The translations under genes were made by a program, and so were the position numbers. The notes below the pieces were generated by a model. That model had not been told where the DNA came from and searched no databases. It was given only the letters and a program-made list of their open reading frames with translations. Below are positions 1-7,652 of a stretch of DNA of 64,000 nucleotides, one piece after another; positions within the stretch are counted from its first letter, which is position 1; every line of letters starts with the position of its first letter. The DNA is from Kribbella capetownensis. Its GTDB lineage: Bacteria; Actinomycetota; Actinomycetes; Propionibacteriales; Kribbellaceae. The stretch spans positions 248,001-312,000 of the forward strand of contig NZ_SJKD01000002.1 in the NCBI RefSeq assembly GCF_004331485.1. The letters run 5' to 3'.

Positions 1-875
1 GCCACCGCGAGCGGTGTCAGCGACCGGGTTCGCCAGTGCGCAGGCATCCAGCGAGTCAGCAGCAATGAACCGACGAGAGCGCCGACAGGGTCAGCGGCCA
101 TCAGCAGACCGACCGCGGCCTCGCCTTTGCCTGCCTCGGCCGCGTACGCCGCAGCGAGTCCTTCGGGTGCGATGTAGAAGCCATACAGGTACAGCAGGCC
201 CAGCAGACTGCGCAGCCGACGGTCACCCCAGATCACCCGGAACCCTCCGGACAGCGACCGTCCGACCGTCCTCGGCTCCGCTGCTTGCGGCGGCCGGTGC
301 AGACTTGCGCCGAACCGGACCACAGTCGACGAGATCAGGAACGTCAACGCGTTCAGCTCCAACGCGACATGCGATCCGGTCAGGCCGACCAACACTCCGC
401 CGGCCGCGAATCCGGCTACCTGGACGATGCTGTCGGTCGCACTCGCCAGACCGACTCCGACGACGTACCGGTCTCCCTCCAGGACACTCGGCAGGATCGC
501 ATTGCGGGCAGCACTGTAGAGCGGCTGCAGTCCGACCACGACGATCAGCAGCGCGGCCAGTACGGCGACCGGCAGACCGGGGATCGCCATCACGGCCACC
601 AGGCCCGCGCGGCTCAGGTCGGTCGCCACCATCACCGTACGGCGCGGGAACCGGTCGGCCAGCCCGGTCAGCAGGGGAGCGCTGACCAACGGCGGCAGGA
701 ACGACAGGGCGTACGTCAGCGCGGTGACGGCGGCCGACCCGGTCCGGTCGAACACCAGTACGGCGATCGCGACCCGGGCGAGCTGATCGCCGAGCCGGGA
801 CTGCGCGTGCGCGATCCACAACGCACGGAACTCGGCCACACCCACGACTTCGCGGATGGTCGGGCGGCTGGCCAT
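1..875 (-). CDS. MFS transporter, 3' end outside window
   Basis: Integral membrane transporter of the major facilitator superfamily, probably an exporter. Translating the minus strand from the ATG at 875 gives MASRPTIREVVGVAEFRALW, followed by hydrophobic helices and the MFS loop motif between helices 2 and 3 (GLADRFPRRTVM). About 291 residues are visible before the window edge; MFS proteins of this type usually have about 400. The start is chosen because a -10 element TAGCGT (887-882) lies exactly 6 bases upstream, so the mRNA is probably leaderless. The gene diverges from the 13-codon gene at 1004 and shares its direct-repeat promoter design. The substrate is unknown. Longer open frames on this strand (up to 897) are shadows. 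Confidence 0.9.
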   Translation of the reverse strand, partial: MASRPTIREVVGVAEFRALWIAHAQSRLGDQLARVAIAVLVFDRTGSAAVTALTYALSFLPPLVSAPLLTGLADRFPRRTVMVATDLSRAGLVAVMAIPGLPVAVLAALLIVVVGLQPLYSAARNAILPSVLEGDRYVVGVGLASATDSIVQVAGFAAGGVLVGLTGSHVALELNALTFLISSTVVRFGASLHRPPQAAEPRTVGRSLSGGFRVIWGDRRLRSLLGLLYLYGFYIAPEGLAAAYAAEAGKGEAAVGLLMAADPVGALVGSLLLTRWMPAHWRTRSLTPLAV

Positions 876-881
876 GCGCCG

Positions 882-914
882 ACGCTAGGCCGCGCATCTT
901 TCAGATCGCTGTCA
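882..914 (-). promoter_or_regulatory. Direct-repeat promoter of the MFS gene
   Basis: Read on the minus strand: TGACAG (914-909), 5 bases, TGAAAG (903-898), 10 bases, then the -10 element TAGCGT (887-882), with the ATG 6 bases further on. The two hexamers repeat with an 11-base period, one helical turn, as in sites for winged-helix activators of the PhoB/OmpR/SARP kind. The same layout recurs at 934-966 and 23610-23642. Confidence 0.6.
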
Positions 915-933
915 GCACCGCCCGGACCGGCCG

Positions 934-966
934 TGAAAGCAATGTGAAGGTGTCCGCTGAGAGGCT
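934..966 (+). promoter_or_regulatory. Direct-repeat promoter of the 13-codon gene
   Basis: TGAAAG (934-939), 5 bases, TGAAGG (945-950), 10 bases, then GAGGCT (961-966) as a -10-like element. Spacing is identical to the divergent MFS promoter at 882-914. The two boxes are 19 bases apart and point outward. Confidence 0.55.
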
Positions 967-1003
967 CGAATCTCAACCCGTCACGTCCAGCGAGGAGGCC
1001 TCC

Positions 1004-1045
1004 ATGCGCGACCGCGAGCTCAAAGCCGCCAACAAAGACTGGTGA
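1004..1045 (+). CDS. Stand-alone 13-aa micropeptide MRDRELKAANKDW
   Basis: A 14-codon gene too short for normal gene callers. It has a strong ribosome binding site (GAGGAGG, 992-998, 5 bases before the ATG), a promoter-like direct repeat upstream, and a perfect 11-bp hairpin that starts 6 bases after the stop. It therefore looks like a complete transcription unit and not a leader of the next gene, which lies on the opposite strand. The peptide is charged and ends in Asp-Trp. I recognise no family. It could be a signal peptide, a peptide natural-product precursor or a regulatory peptide. The divergent MFS transporter is the obvious candidate partner. Confidence 0.6.
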   Translation: MRDRELKAANKDW

Positions 1046-1050
1046 CTTGT

Positions 1051-1079
1051 GACGGGTGCGGCCGCGTGCCGCACCCGTC
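1051..1079 (+). terminator. Hairpin terminator after the micropeptide gene
   Basis: Perfect inverted repeat GACGGGTGCGG / CCGCACCCGTC with a 7-base loop, starting 6 bases after the TGA at 1045. There is no U-tract, which is common for actinobacterial terminators. It also lies just past the end of the TetR gene on the other strand. Confidence 0.75.
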
Positions 1080-1096
1080 CTCAGCACCTGGCGTGG

Positions 1097-1699
1097 TCAG
1101 CGCTGGGCGAGGTGGCGGAGGAGCGCGGTCAGGCCGGCGACTTGATAGCGCCAGAAGCTGGTGATCGTGCCGCGGAGGTCCGCTTCGGTCTCGTTGTGGA
1201 GCAGGATCCGCGCGATGGTTCTCGAGGTGTTCGTCCAGATGGATTCGAACAGGTCGAGGTCGCCCGGCGCGACCGCGCCGGCCGGCAGCGCGTTGACGAG
1301 CGCGTCCACGGACAGGCCGTTGATGCGCGCGACGACGTCCGCGTGCCGTGTCCCGGCTGCACCGGAGAGGATCACGACAGACTCGAGCCGGTAGTGAAGC
1401 CAGAACTGCATCATCTCGTCGGCGACATCCGTGGTGGTGCCGTTGCGTTTCACCAGCGCGGCGAAGTCCTCGACCCGGCGGCCGACCACCTGCTCCAGTG
1501 CGTTGACGACGTCATCCGGTACGACGGCGTCGTACAACTCCTGTTTGTTGCGGTAGTAGCGGTACAGGTTCGCCGGTGCCATCGCGGCCTCGGCCGCGAC
1601 GCCGGCCATGGTGGCGCCGGCGTACCCGTGGACGGCGAACGCCCGGAGTGCGGCGGCGCGGATGCGGGACCGGACGTCGTCCTTCAGCACCTGCGGCAC
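1097..1699 (-). CDS. TetR/AcrR family transcriptional regulator
   Basis: About 200 residues, normal for TetR. The N-terminal helix-turn-helix reads AALRAFAVHGYAGATMAGVA then ANLYRYYRNKQELYDAV, the classic TetR recognition region. The C-terminal ligand domain is generic. I place the start at GTG 1699 because TAGGCT (1712-1707) lies exactly 7 bases upstream, giving a leaderless mRNA; the open frame continues to 1819 but would cover the divergent gene's promoter. A 19-bp palindrome at 1721-1739 sits between this gene and the divergent thioesterase at 1774, so it probably represses both. Confidence 0.9.
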   Translation of the reverse strand: MPQVLKDDVRSRIRAAALRAFAVHGYAGATMAGVAAEAAMAPANLYRYYRNKQELYDAVVPDDVVNALEQVVGRRVEDFAALVKRNGTTTDVADEMMQFWLHYRLESVVILSGAAGTRHADVVARINGLSVDALVNALPAGAVAPGDLDLFESIWTNTSRTIARILLHNETEADLRGTITSFWRYQVAGLTALLRHLAQR

Positions 1700-1720
1700 A
1701 CGAAAGAGCCTAGCACGAAT

Positions 1721-1739
1721 AGTGAATCTGTGATTCGCT
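1721..1739. promoter_or_regulatory. TetR operator palindrome
   Basis: AGTGAATC-TGT-GATTCGCT: 8-base arms with one mismatch and a 3-base centre, in the 74-base gap between the divergent tetR and thioesterase genes. It overlaps the tetR promoter region. Size and position are typical of a TetR autoregulatory operator. Confidence 0.65.
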
Positions 1740-1773
1740 ATTGGCGAGAGAGTTCGATCAGAGGAGGCAGGGG

Positions 1774-2208
1774 ATGACGCGCACCGGAGTGTTCTGGGAC
1801 GGCGTGGAAGGGCGGGCACCGATACCGCAGGCGGCGCGCACGCTCGGGTTCGAGCTACTCGAGGCCGATCCGGACCAGGGCACGATCTCTGTCGCGTTCG
1901 CCGGCGTCGAGGCGTTCACGAATCCGTTCGGTGAGGTCCTCGGTGCCTTCCTGGCCGCGATGCTCTACGACACCGTCGGCCCGGCGCTGCTGGCCACGCT
2001 CCCGCCCGGCCGGTTCATCGAGACCCTCGACCTCAACACCACCTTCGTCCGTCCGGCGCGGATGGGCCGGCTGATCGGGCACGGTCGCGTCGTCAACCGT
2101 GTCGACGACCACGCCACGCTTGCAGGAACTCTCTACGGCGCCGACAACGAGATCGTCGCCACTGCAACCGCCACCGCCCGAGTCATAGACCTCCCATCAG
2201 CCGCCTAG
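1774..2208 (+). CDS. PaaI-type thioesterase (hotdog fold)
   Basis: 144 residues, the usual size for a single hotdog domain. The segment NPFGEVLGAFLAAMLYDTVG resembles the PaaI/4HBT active-site helix, in which a conserved Gly-Gly or Gly-x and an Asp/Glu position the thioester. The family hydrolyses acyl-CoA thioesters; the substrate cannot be read from the sequence. The start at ATG 1774 follows a strong GAGGAGG (1761-1767). It diverges from a TetR gene and is its likely target. Its end overlaps by 4 bases the end of the convergent ATPase gene. Confidence 0.8.
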   Translation: MTRTGVFWDGVEGRAPIPQAARTLGFELLEADPDQGTISVAFAGVEAFTNPFGEVLGAFLAAMLYDTVGPALLATLPPGRFIETLDLNTTFVRPARMGRLIGHGRVVNRVDDHATLAGTLYGADNEIVATATATARVIDLPSAA

Positions 2209-3353
2209 CGGGTCGGCCACTTCCATGCGGGTTCGTCGAGAGGGCCTTGGCCGGCGATCGTGGTGGCGCCGTGGTCCTTGACGAGTTCGATCGTGTGCAG
2301 GTCGTCGAGGGCATCCAATGCGGCGCGGAACGGCCGGGAGTGGGTGACGACGATGACCTGGGCTTCCTTGGCGGCGGTGACGACGAGATTCGCCAGGGCC
2401 GGCAGGAGATCCGGGTGCAGGCTGGTCTCAGGTTCGTTGAGCACCAAGAGCTCTGGTGGTCGGGGGGTCAGCAACGCGGCGACCCACAGCAAGTAGCGCA
2501 GCGTGCCGTCGGACAACTCCGCCCCGGACAACGGCCGCAGCAACCCGTGCTGGCGGAACGAGATCTCGAACCTCCCGCCAGCGTTGACGATCGCCAGCGT
2601 GCTTCCCGGGAACGCCAGCTCGATCGCCTCATCGAGCGCGCCCTTGATGCCGATCTCACGGATCGTCTGCAACGCGGCCGCGACGTCGGCGCCGTCCGGA
2701 CCGACCACCGGCGTACGCGTGCCGATCTGGACTCGACGGGCAGGCGCGTCAGCGTCGGTGCGGAAGTGATCGTAGAAGCGCCACGACCGCAGTCGCTCCC
2801 GCACCGTCAGCAGCTCCGGCGCGCGCTCCGGATCGGCGAACTCGCTCAGCATGCTGTCGAAGGTCTGAAGCTGGTGACCACCGCGCAACCACTCGCCGGA
2901 GCCGGCGCGGATCCGCACCTCGCGGTTGACGCGCTCCACCAGCAGCGATGCCGGCCGCAGGAACGGCCCCGCCCACAGGGATTCCCGTTTGATCTCCGGA
3001 TCGAGATCGAACACCGAGCCATGCGGCACCGGCAGTCCGAGATCCATCAGATAGCCGTAGTCGTCACCCGCGAATCCCAGTCGCAGGTTCACCGGCCCCG
3101 TCCGCACGGTCCCCTGAACCGGCCGGTTCTTCCGCACGTGCTCCGGACCAGCCCACAGCGTCGACTGAAGACCACCCTCCCGAGCCAACGCCGCGACAGC
3201 CCCGTTGTGCGAGGCATCGGCGAGCAGGCGAAGCGCCCGGTACAGGCTCGATTTGCCGGTCCCGTTCGCGCCGGTCACGACGTTGAGCCCACGCAGCGGC
3301 ATCACCACGCGGCGCAGTGACCGGTAGTTCTCAACCGCCAAGGTCGTGAGCAT
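2205..3353 (-). CDS. RecF/SMC-like AAA ATPase (AAA_21)
   Basis: 382-residue cytoplasmic ABC-type ATPase of the RecF/OLD-like group. Visible motifs are Walker A GANGTGKS (28-35), a signature-like LSDGTLRYL, Walker B LLVLNEPETSLHPDLL and the H-loop VTHS. The N-terminal phrase ENYRSLR is typical of these stand-alone ATPases. The long middle insertion lacks an obvious coiled coil. ATG 3353 is chosen over the in-frame GTG at 3362 because a -10 element TAGCGT (3366-3361) lies exactly 7 bases before it and would overlap the GTG. The role is unknown; relatives occur alone or in defence and repair loci, and no partner nuclease is adjacent here. Confidence 0.85.
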   Translation of the reverse strand: MLTTLAVENYRSLRRVVMPLRGLNVVTGANGTGKSSLYRALRLLADASHNGAVAALAREGGLQSTLWAGPEHVRKNRPVQGTVRTGPVNLRLGFAGDDYGYLMDLGLPVPHGSVFDLDPEIKRESLWAGPFLRPASLLVERVNREVRIRAGSGEWLRGGHQLQTFDSMLSEFADPERAPELLTVRERLRSWRFYDHFRTDADAPARRVQIGTRTPVVGPDGADVAAALQTIREIGIKGALDEAIELAFPGSTLAIVNAGGRFEISFRQHGLLRPLSGAELSDGTLRYLLWVAALLTPRPPELLVLNEPETSLHPDLLPALANLVVTAAKEAQVIVVTHSRPFRAALDALDDLHTIELVKDHGATTIAGQGPLDEPAWKWPTR

Positions 3354-3465
3354 GTCCGTCACGCTACCGACCAGCTCCGACAGAACGAATCGTCAGACAC
3401 CGGGCATGACTTCGACGGCGATCTGGGTGTCTGCTTTGGTGCTTCCATCCAGGCTGGTCCCGGGA

Positions 3466-3987
3466 CTAAGACGTCGGCATGGAGAGTTGGTAGCGCCCGA
3501 TGATGTCCGCGAACCAATCAGGTTCCGCCATCGGGACCTCGTAGCGGTTCGCGAGCTCGACGAGCTTCGACATCTCTGCTTCGCCTTGCTCAGTCAGGCC
3601 GACGACCGTCCGGAAGAGCTCTTCGAGTCCGGCGGGCGAGATGATCTCGATCATGCGCGCCGGCGTCTGCCCGGCGTTCCACATCGCGTGAACCTCGCCG
3701 CGCGGCTTCACGATGTATCCGCCCGGACCGAGCACGATCTCCTTGTCCTCGGACCGGAACCCGATCTCGCCCTCGAGCACGATGGAGAACTCATCCTCGC
3801 GGTGGTGGACGTGGGGCGGGACGAATCCACCGACCTCGAAGGGGTGTTCGACGACGGCGAGGGCCCCACCGGAGTCGGCACCGTCGATCTTGAAGATCAC
3901 GCCGACGCCGGGCATCAATCCACCGCGCCGGCCTTCGCCCGGCTTGACCACCTTGACGGTCGTGGCCGCCACAGTCCCTGCATTCAT
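3466..3987 (-). CDS. Cupin-domain protein
   Basis: 173 residues with one cupin barrel. The first cupin motif is visible as PPHVHHREDEFSIVLEGEIGF, with the two histidines and the glutamate that bind metal, and the second as GEVHAMWNAG. The start at 3985-3987 is set by GGAGGTG just upstream; the open frame continues to 4062 across the operators. It diverges from a TetR gene and shares two operator copies with it, so it is probably repressed by that TetR. Such cupins may be dioxygenases, isomerases or quercetinase-like enzymes; no substrate can be assigned. Confidence 0.85.
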   Translation of the reverse strand: MNAGTVAATTVKVVKPGEGRRGGLMPGVGVIFKIDGADSGGALAVVEHPFEVGGFVPPHVHHREDEFSIVLEGEIGFRSEDKEIVLGPGGYIVKPRGEVHAMWNAGQTPARMIEIISPAGLEELFRTVVGLTEQGEAEMSKLVELANRYEVPMAEPDWFADIIGRYQLSMPTS

Positions 3988-4005
3988 GCCGCACCTCCAT
4001 TTCAC

Positions 4006-4071
4006 TGACACATGTGTACAATGAAGCAGCGGTAAGAGCGTCTTGTCAAGATTGGCTAACATATGTGTTCA
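4006..4071. promoter_or_regulatory. Paired TetR operators and cupin promoter
   Basis: Two copies of TRACAYATGTGTWCA: TGACACATGTGTACA (4006-4020) and TAACATATGTGTTCA (4057-4071), 51 bases start to start. On the minus strand TTGACA (4049-4044), an 18-base spacer and TTCATT (4025-4020) form a promoter for the cupin; the first operator overlaps its -10 region. The second operator covers the start codon of the TetR gene at 4063. One protein could block both genes. Confidence 0.7.
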
Positions 4072-4668
4072 GCGAATATCGCGTCGCCACGCCCCTACCG
4101 GAAGGCGAAGCGAGCGCTCACCGAAGCCGAGACCCGGCAACGAATCGTCGAAGCGACGGTCGAGCTCCACGAAACGCTCGGCCCCGCGAAGACGACCATC
4201 AAGGCCGTCGCCGAGCGCGCCGGCGTGCAGCGCGCCACGGTGTACAACCACTTCCCCGATCTGCAGGCGCTCTTCGAGGCGTGCAACGCCCACTACTACG
4301 AGCGGCATCCCATGCCCGATCCGGCGTCGTGGATCGGCATTGCCTCACCCAACGAGCGCTTTCGCGTCGCGGTGCGCGAACTGTATCGGTGGTACGAAGA
4401 GACCGAGGCGATGCTGTCCGCAGGCATCCGCGATATCGATGCTGTCCCGCCGGCGGCCCGCGAGGCGTTCTTCGGATACTTCAGCCGAGTCGCTGGTTCA
4501 CTGATGACGGGACGCCGCGAGCGAGGTCGTGTGCGCCTGCGCACAGCGGCAGCCATCGGCCACGCGATCTCGTTCGTGACATGGCGCTCCCTCGTCCGGG
4601 AGCAGTCGCTCACGAGCGAAGAGGCCGCCGATCTCATGGAGGCGATGGTCGGCACGCCGGCAGGATGA
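4063..4668 (+). CDS. TetR/AcrR family transcriptional regulator
   Basis: 201 residues. The N-terminal HTH is clear: TRQRIVEATVELHETLG, then TTIKAVAERAGVQRATVYNHFPDLQALF, ending in the TVYNHF recognition helix of TetR proteins. The C-terminal domain is a generic ligand-binding fold. ATG 4063 lies inside an operator copy, so binding would block its own start; no ribosome binding site is visible, and initiation is leaderless or from a very short leader. It diverges from the cupin gene, the probable target. The inducer is unknown. Confidence 0.88.
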   Translation: MCSANIASPRPYRKAKRALTEAETRQRIVEATVELHETLGPAKTTIKAVAERAGVQRATVYNHFPDLQALFEACNAHYYERHPMPDPASWIGIASPNERFRVAVRELYRWYEETEAMLSAGIRDIDAVPPAAREAFFGYFSRVAGSLMTGRRERGRVRLRTAAAIGHAISFVTWRSLVREQSLTSEEAADLMEAMVGTPAG

Positions 4669-4765
4669 CGGCTTGGTCATTCTCGGCGGACGGGCCGAGG
4701 CTCAAGCAGATACCCAGAACGGGCGACGTAGCTGTTGATCTGGCTGGGGTGCGGGCCCCGCGAGC

Positions 4766-5695
4766 TCACCGGTAGGGGTTGATGCCGAGTGCGGTGAATC
4801 GGTGGGCGAGGTCGTCGACCCAGGCGTGGGGGGTTCGGTGATCCGGCAGCGGGACGCCTTGCTCGCTGCGCCAGAGTGCATCGCCGAGGGCTGTGCGCAG
4901 ATGCCAGGCCATTACACGCTCGGCTGACAGTTCATGGCCGGTGAGCTGGTGGTAGTGGCGCAGGGTGGCGGTGAGCAGTTCGACGCCTGGACCCGTTCCG
5001 GGGAAGGCGCGCAGGTCGTACTCGGCCTCGGCCAGGCCGGCAGTCTCGAAATCGACGACCAGGCGGAGGTGGTCACCGTCCCAGACCTGGTTGCCGCCGT
5101 GCAGGTCGCCGTGGACCAGTACGTTCGGGCCCGGCGTCGCCAGTACGTCGTCCGCCCAGTCGCACCACCGCATGACGGCGGGACGCTGATCGGGACGCGC
5201 CCACTTCATGAACCGGTCGCGCAGGTCCTTGGTCGTGGCTGGTTGCAGGATCGCGGGAGGAAGCTCACCGAGAACGGCTTCGACGCGGGTCGCTGAATGG
5301 TTCAACGCAGCGAGGAACTGGGCGAGCTGCCGACCCGCATCGTCCCGGTCGAGCGAGTCCACAACCTCGAACAGCGACTTCCCAGGCACCAGCTCGGTCA
5401 CCAAGAGCAGTGGATCGGTGCTGCTGGCAACTACGTTCGGCAGGAACGGAATGCCCGGCTCACGCGCCAACGCCGCCAGGACCGCAATCTCATGCGCCAG
5501 CCGAAGCCCGGCCGGACGCGACCACGCGAACTTCGCCACGAACAGCCCACCAACAACCGCACTCGCCGCCCACCACAGCGGATCCTCCTCACCCAACGTC
5601 TCCCGAAGCACGATCGGGTACTCACCCAACCCAGGCGCAACCTCCCGCAACGCCCCGGCAACCGCCGAAGCCGACCCCTCCTCCAACCACCTCAT
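4766..5695 (-). CDS. Aminoglycoside phosphotransferase (APH) family kinase
   Basis: 309 residues with the APH/choline kinase fold. The catalytic loop HGDLHGGN (195-202) and the metal-binding DFE (215-217) are intact, so it should be an active small-molecule kinase. The family covers antibiotic kinases, homoserine and choline kinases and many unknowns; nothing here proves resistance. The start at ATG 5695 is supported by TAGCGT (5708-5703) exactly 7 bases upstream, giving a leaderless transcript. It stands alone between a TetR gene and an ABC exporter. Confidence 0.85.
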   Translation of the reverse strand: MRWLEEGSASAVAGALREVAPGLGEYPIVLRETLGEEDPLWWAASAVVGGLFVAKFAWSRPAGLRLAHEIAVLAALAREPGIPFLPNVVASSTDPLLLVTELVPGKSLFEVVDSLDRDDAGRQLAQFLAALNHSATRVEAVLGELPPAILQPATTKDLRDRFMKWARPDQRPAVMRWCDWADDVLATPGPNVLVHGDLHGGNQVWDGDHLRLVVDFETAGLAEAEYDLRAFPGTGPGVELLTATLRHYHQLTGHELSAERVMAWHLRTALGDALWRSEQGVPLPDHRTPHAWVDDLAHRFTALGINPYR

Positions 5696-5723
5696 CCCCC
5701 GGACGCTACCCCGCGAGTGGGCC

Positions 5724-5770
5724 GGGAAAAACGGAACTGCCCTCGGTCTGTTGGGGGACCGAGGGCAGTT
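5724..5770 (-). terminator. Intrinsic terminator of the ABC exporter operon
   Basis: AACTGCCCTCGGTC (5735-5748) pairs perfectly over 14 bp with GACCGAGGGCAGTT (5757-5770); the loop has 8 bases. On the minus strand the stem is followed by a T-run (GTTTTTCCC), so this is a canonical rho-independent terminator 10 bases after the end of the operon. Confidence 0.9.
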
Positions 5771-5780
5771 CGGGGAGGGG

Positions 5781-7652
5781 CTAGGCCAGGGAGTCTTCCC
5801 AGGCTTGGTGGAGGCCGGCGTAGCTGCCTCCGGTGGTGATGAGGTTGCGCGGCGCGCCGTCCTCGATGATGCGGCCGTGCTCGAGCACGATCACCCGGTC
5901 CGCGGTTTCCACCGTGGACAGCCGGTGCGCGATCACGATCGCCGTACGGTCGGCCAGGATGGTCCGCAGCGCGCGCTGGATCAGCCGCTCGCTGGGGATG
6001 TCCAGGCTCGACGTCGCCTCGTCCAGGATCAGTACGGCGGGGTCCGCGAGGAACGCCCGTGCGAACGCGACCAGCTGCCGCTGGCCGGCGGACAGCCGGG
6101 AACCGCGCTTCTCTACCGAGGTGTCGTACCCGTTCGGCAGCGCGGAGATGAACTCGTGCGCGCCGATCACCTTGGCCGCCTCAACCACTTCTTCCATCGT
6201 GGCCTGCGGCTTGCCGAACCGGATGTTGTCGGCCACCGAGCCGGTGAACAGGAAGTTCTCCTGCGTCACCATCACGACCCGCTTGCGCAGGTCGTCCTCG
6301 GTGAGGTCCCGCAGGTCGAGCCCGTCCAGCAGCACCTGGCCGTCGGACGGGTCGTAGAACCGCGCCACCAGCTTGGCGATCGTGGTCTTGCCGGCACCCG
6401 TCGTACCGACCATGGCCAGCGTCTGACCGGCCGGCACGTCCAGATCGAGACCAGGCAGGACCGGTACGTCGTCGACGTAGTTGAACCGCACGTTGCGGAA
6501 CTCGAGGTGACCCCGCGCGCGACCGGGCTTGGCCGGCTCGATCGGCTCCGGGACGTCGGGCGTCTCGTTCAGGACGCCGGACAGCTTCTCCAGCGCCGCG
6601 CTCGCGGACAGGAAGGTGTTGTAGAACTGCGAGATGTCCTGCAGCGGCTCGAAGAACTGCCGCAGGTACAGCAGGAACGCGGTCAGTACGCCGACCGTGA
6701 CGTGACCGTGGTAGGCCTGGTAACCGCCGTACGCCAGGATCGCGACGATGGTGATGTTGCCGACGCCCTTGATCGACGGCATGAAGATCGCGTTCAGCTG
6801 GAACGACTTCAGGTTGGCCTGCCGGTACCGGTCGTTGACGCCGTGGAAGATCTCCTCGTTGCGCGGCTCCCGGCGGAACGCCTGGACCGCGCGGATCCCG
6901 GTCATCGACTCGACGAAGTGCACGATCACGAGTACGACGGCCTCACGCGTCTGCCGGTACACGACCGCCGACCGCTTCCGGAACCAGGCCGTCAGCAGGA
7001 TCAGGGCCGGGAACGACAGCAGCGCGAGCAGACCGAGCTTGAGGTCGAGCGTGAGCAGCAGGATCGACGTACCGATCAGGGTCAGTGCCGCCGTGACCAG
7101 GCCGTCGAACCCGTTGGCCAGCATCTCGTCGATGACGCCCACGTCGGACGTCAACCGCGAGATCACCCGGCCGGAGGTGAACTTGTCGTGGAACGACGGG
7201 CTGAGCCGCTGGAAGTGGTCGAACACCCGCTTGCGCAGGCCGAGCAGGATGGTCTGACCGAGCCGGCCGGACCGCATCAGGAACAGCTGCCGGGTCCACG
7301 CCTGGAGCAAGGCCATCACGAAGACGAGGGCCACCACGGTGATCAGTTCCTGTGCGCCTTCGCCGGCCAGGATCGGCGGGATGCCGTTGTCGATGCCGAG
7401 GTGGACCAGGTACGGGACCGCGAGGCGGGCGCCGTTCTCGATCACCACGATCAAGACCAGCAGCCAGATCAGCTTGGCGTGCGGCCGGAGCAGTTCGCCG
7501 AGCAGCTTGCGGGAGTCCTCCTTCAGCCGAACGGTCGTTGCCCTCGACAACTCCCGGTCGGGGTCCTCGTCGAACTGACCCCGCCAGGTGTCCTGCTGCG
7601 ACTTGTCGTCCTGCGTTTCCTCCGGAGGAGGTGTCTGCTGGGTCGTGGTCAT
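5781..7652 (-). CDS. ABC exporter, fused membrane/ATPase subunit with consensus ATP site
   Basis: 623 residues: an N-terminal cytoplasmic tail of about 55, six membrane helices (about 60-340) and a nucleotide-binding domain. The NBD has Walker A GTTGAGKTT, signature LSAGQRQ, Walker B VLILDEATSSLD with the catalytic glutamate, and H-loop AHRLST. With its partner at 7649-9463 it forms a heterodimeric half-transporter exporter, the type that moves drugs, lipids or peptides. Start and partner stop overlap in ATGA (7649-7652), so translation is coupled and the partner is upstream. The substrate is unknown. Confidence 0.93.
   Translation of the reverse strand: MTTTQQTPPPEETQDDKSQQDTWRGQFDEDPDRELSRATTVRLKEDSRKLLGELLRPHAKLIWLLVLIVVIENGARLAVPYLVHLGIDNGIPPILAGEGAQELITVVALVFVMALLQAWTRQLFLMRSGRLGQTILLGLRKRVFDHFQRLSPSFHDKFTSGRVISRLTSDVGVIDEMLANGFDGLVTAALTLIGTSILLLTLDLKLGLLALLSFPALILLTAWFRKRSAVVYRQTREAVVLVIVHFVESMTGIRAVQAFRREPRNEEIFHGVNDRYRQANLKSFQLNAIFMPSIKGVGNITIVAILAYGGYQAYHGHVTVGVLTAFLLYLRQFFEPLQDISQFYNTFLSASAALEKLSGVLNETPDVPEPIEPAKPGRARGHLEFRNVRFNYVDDVPVLPGLDLDVPAGQTLAMVGTTGAGKTTIAKLVARFYDPSDGQVLLDGLDLRDLTEDDLRKRVVMVTQENFLFTGSVADNIRFGKPQATMEEVVEAAKVIGAHEFISALPNGYDTSVEKRGSRLSAGQRQLVAFARAFLADPAVLILDEATSSLDIPSERLIQRALRTILADRTAIVIAHRLSTVETADRVIVLEHGRIIEDGAPRNLITTGGSYAGLHQAWEDSLA

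Noticed and set aside
223..897. Long minus-strand open frame over the MFS gene
   Set aside because: It is a shadow: its protein is Arg/Pro-rich with no fold, while the other minus-strand frame from 875 gives a clean MFS protein.
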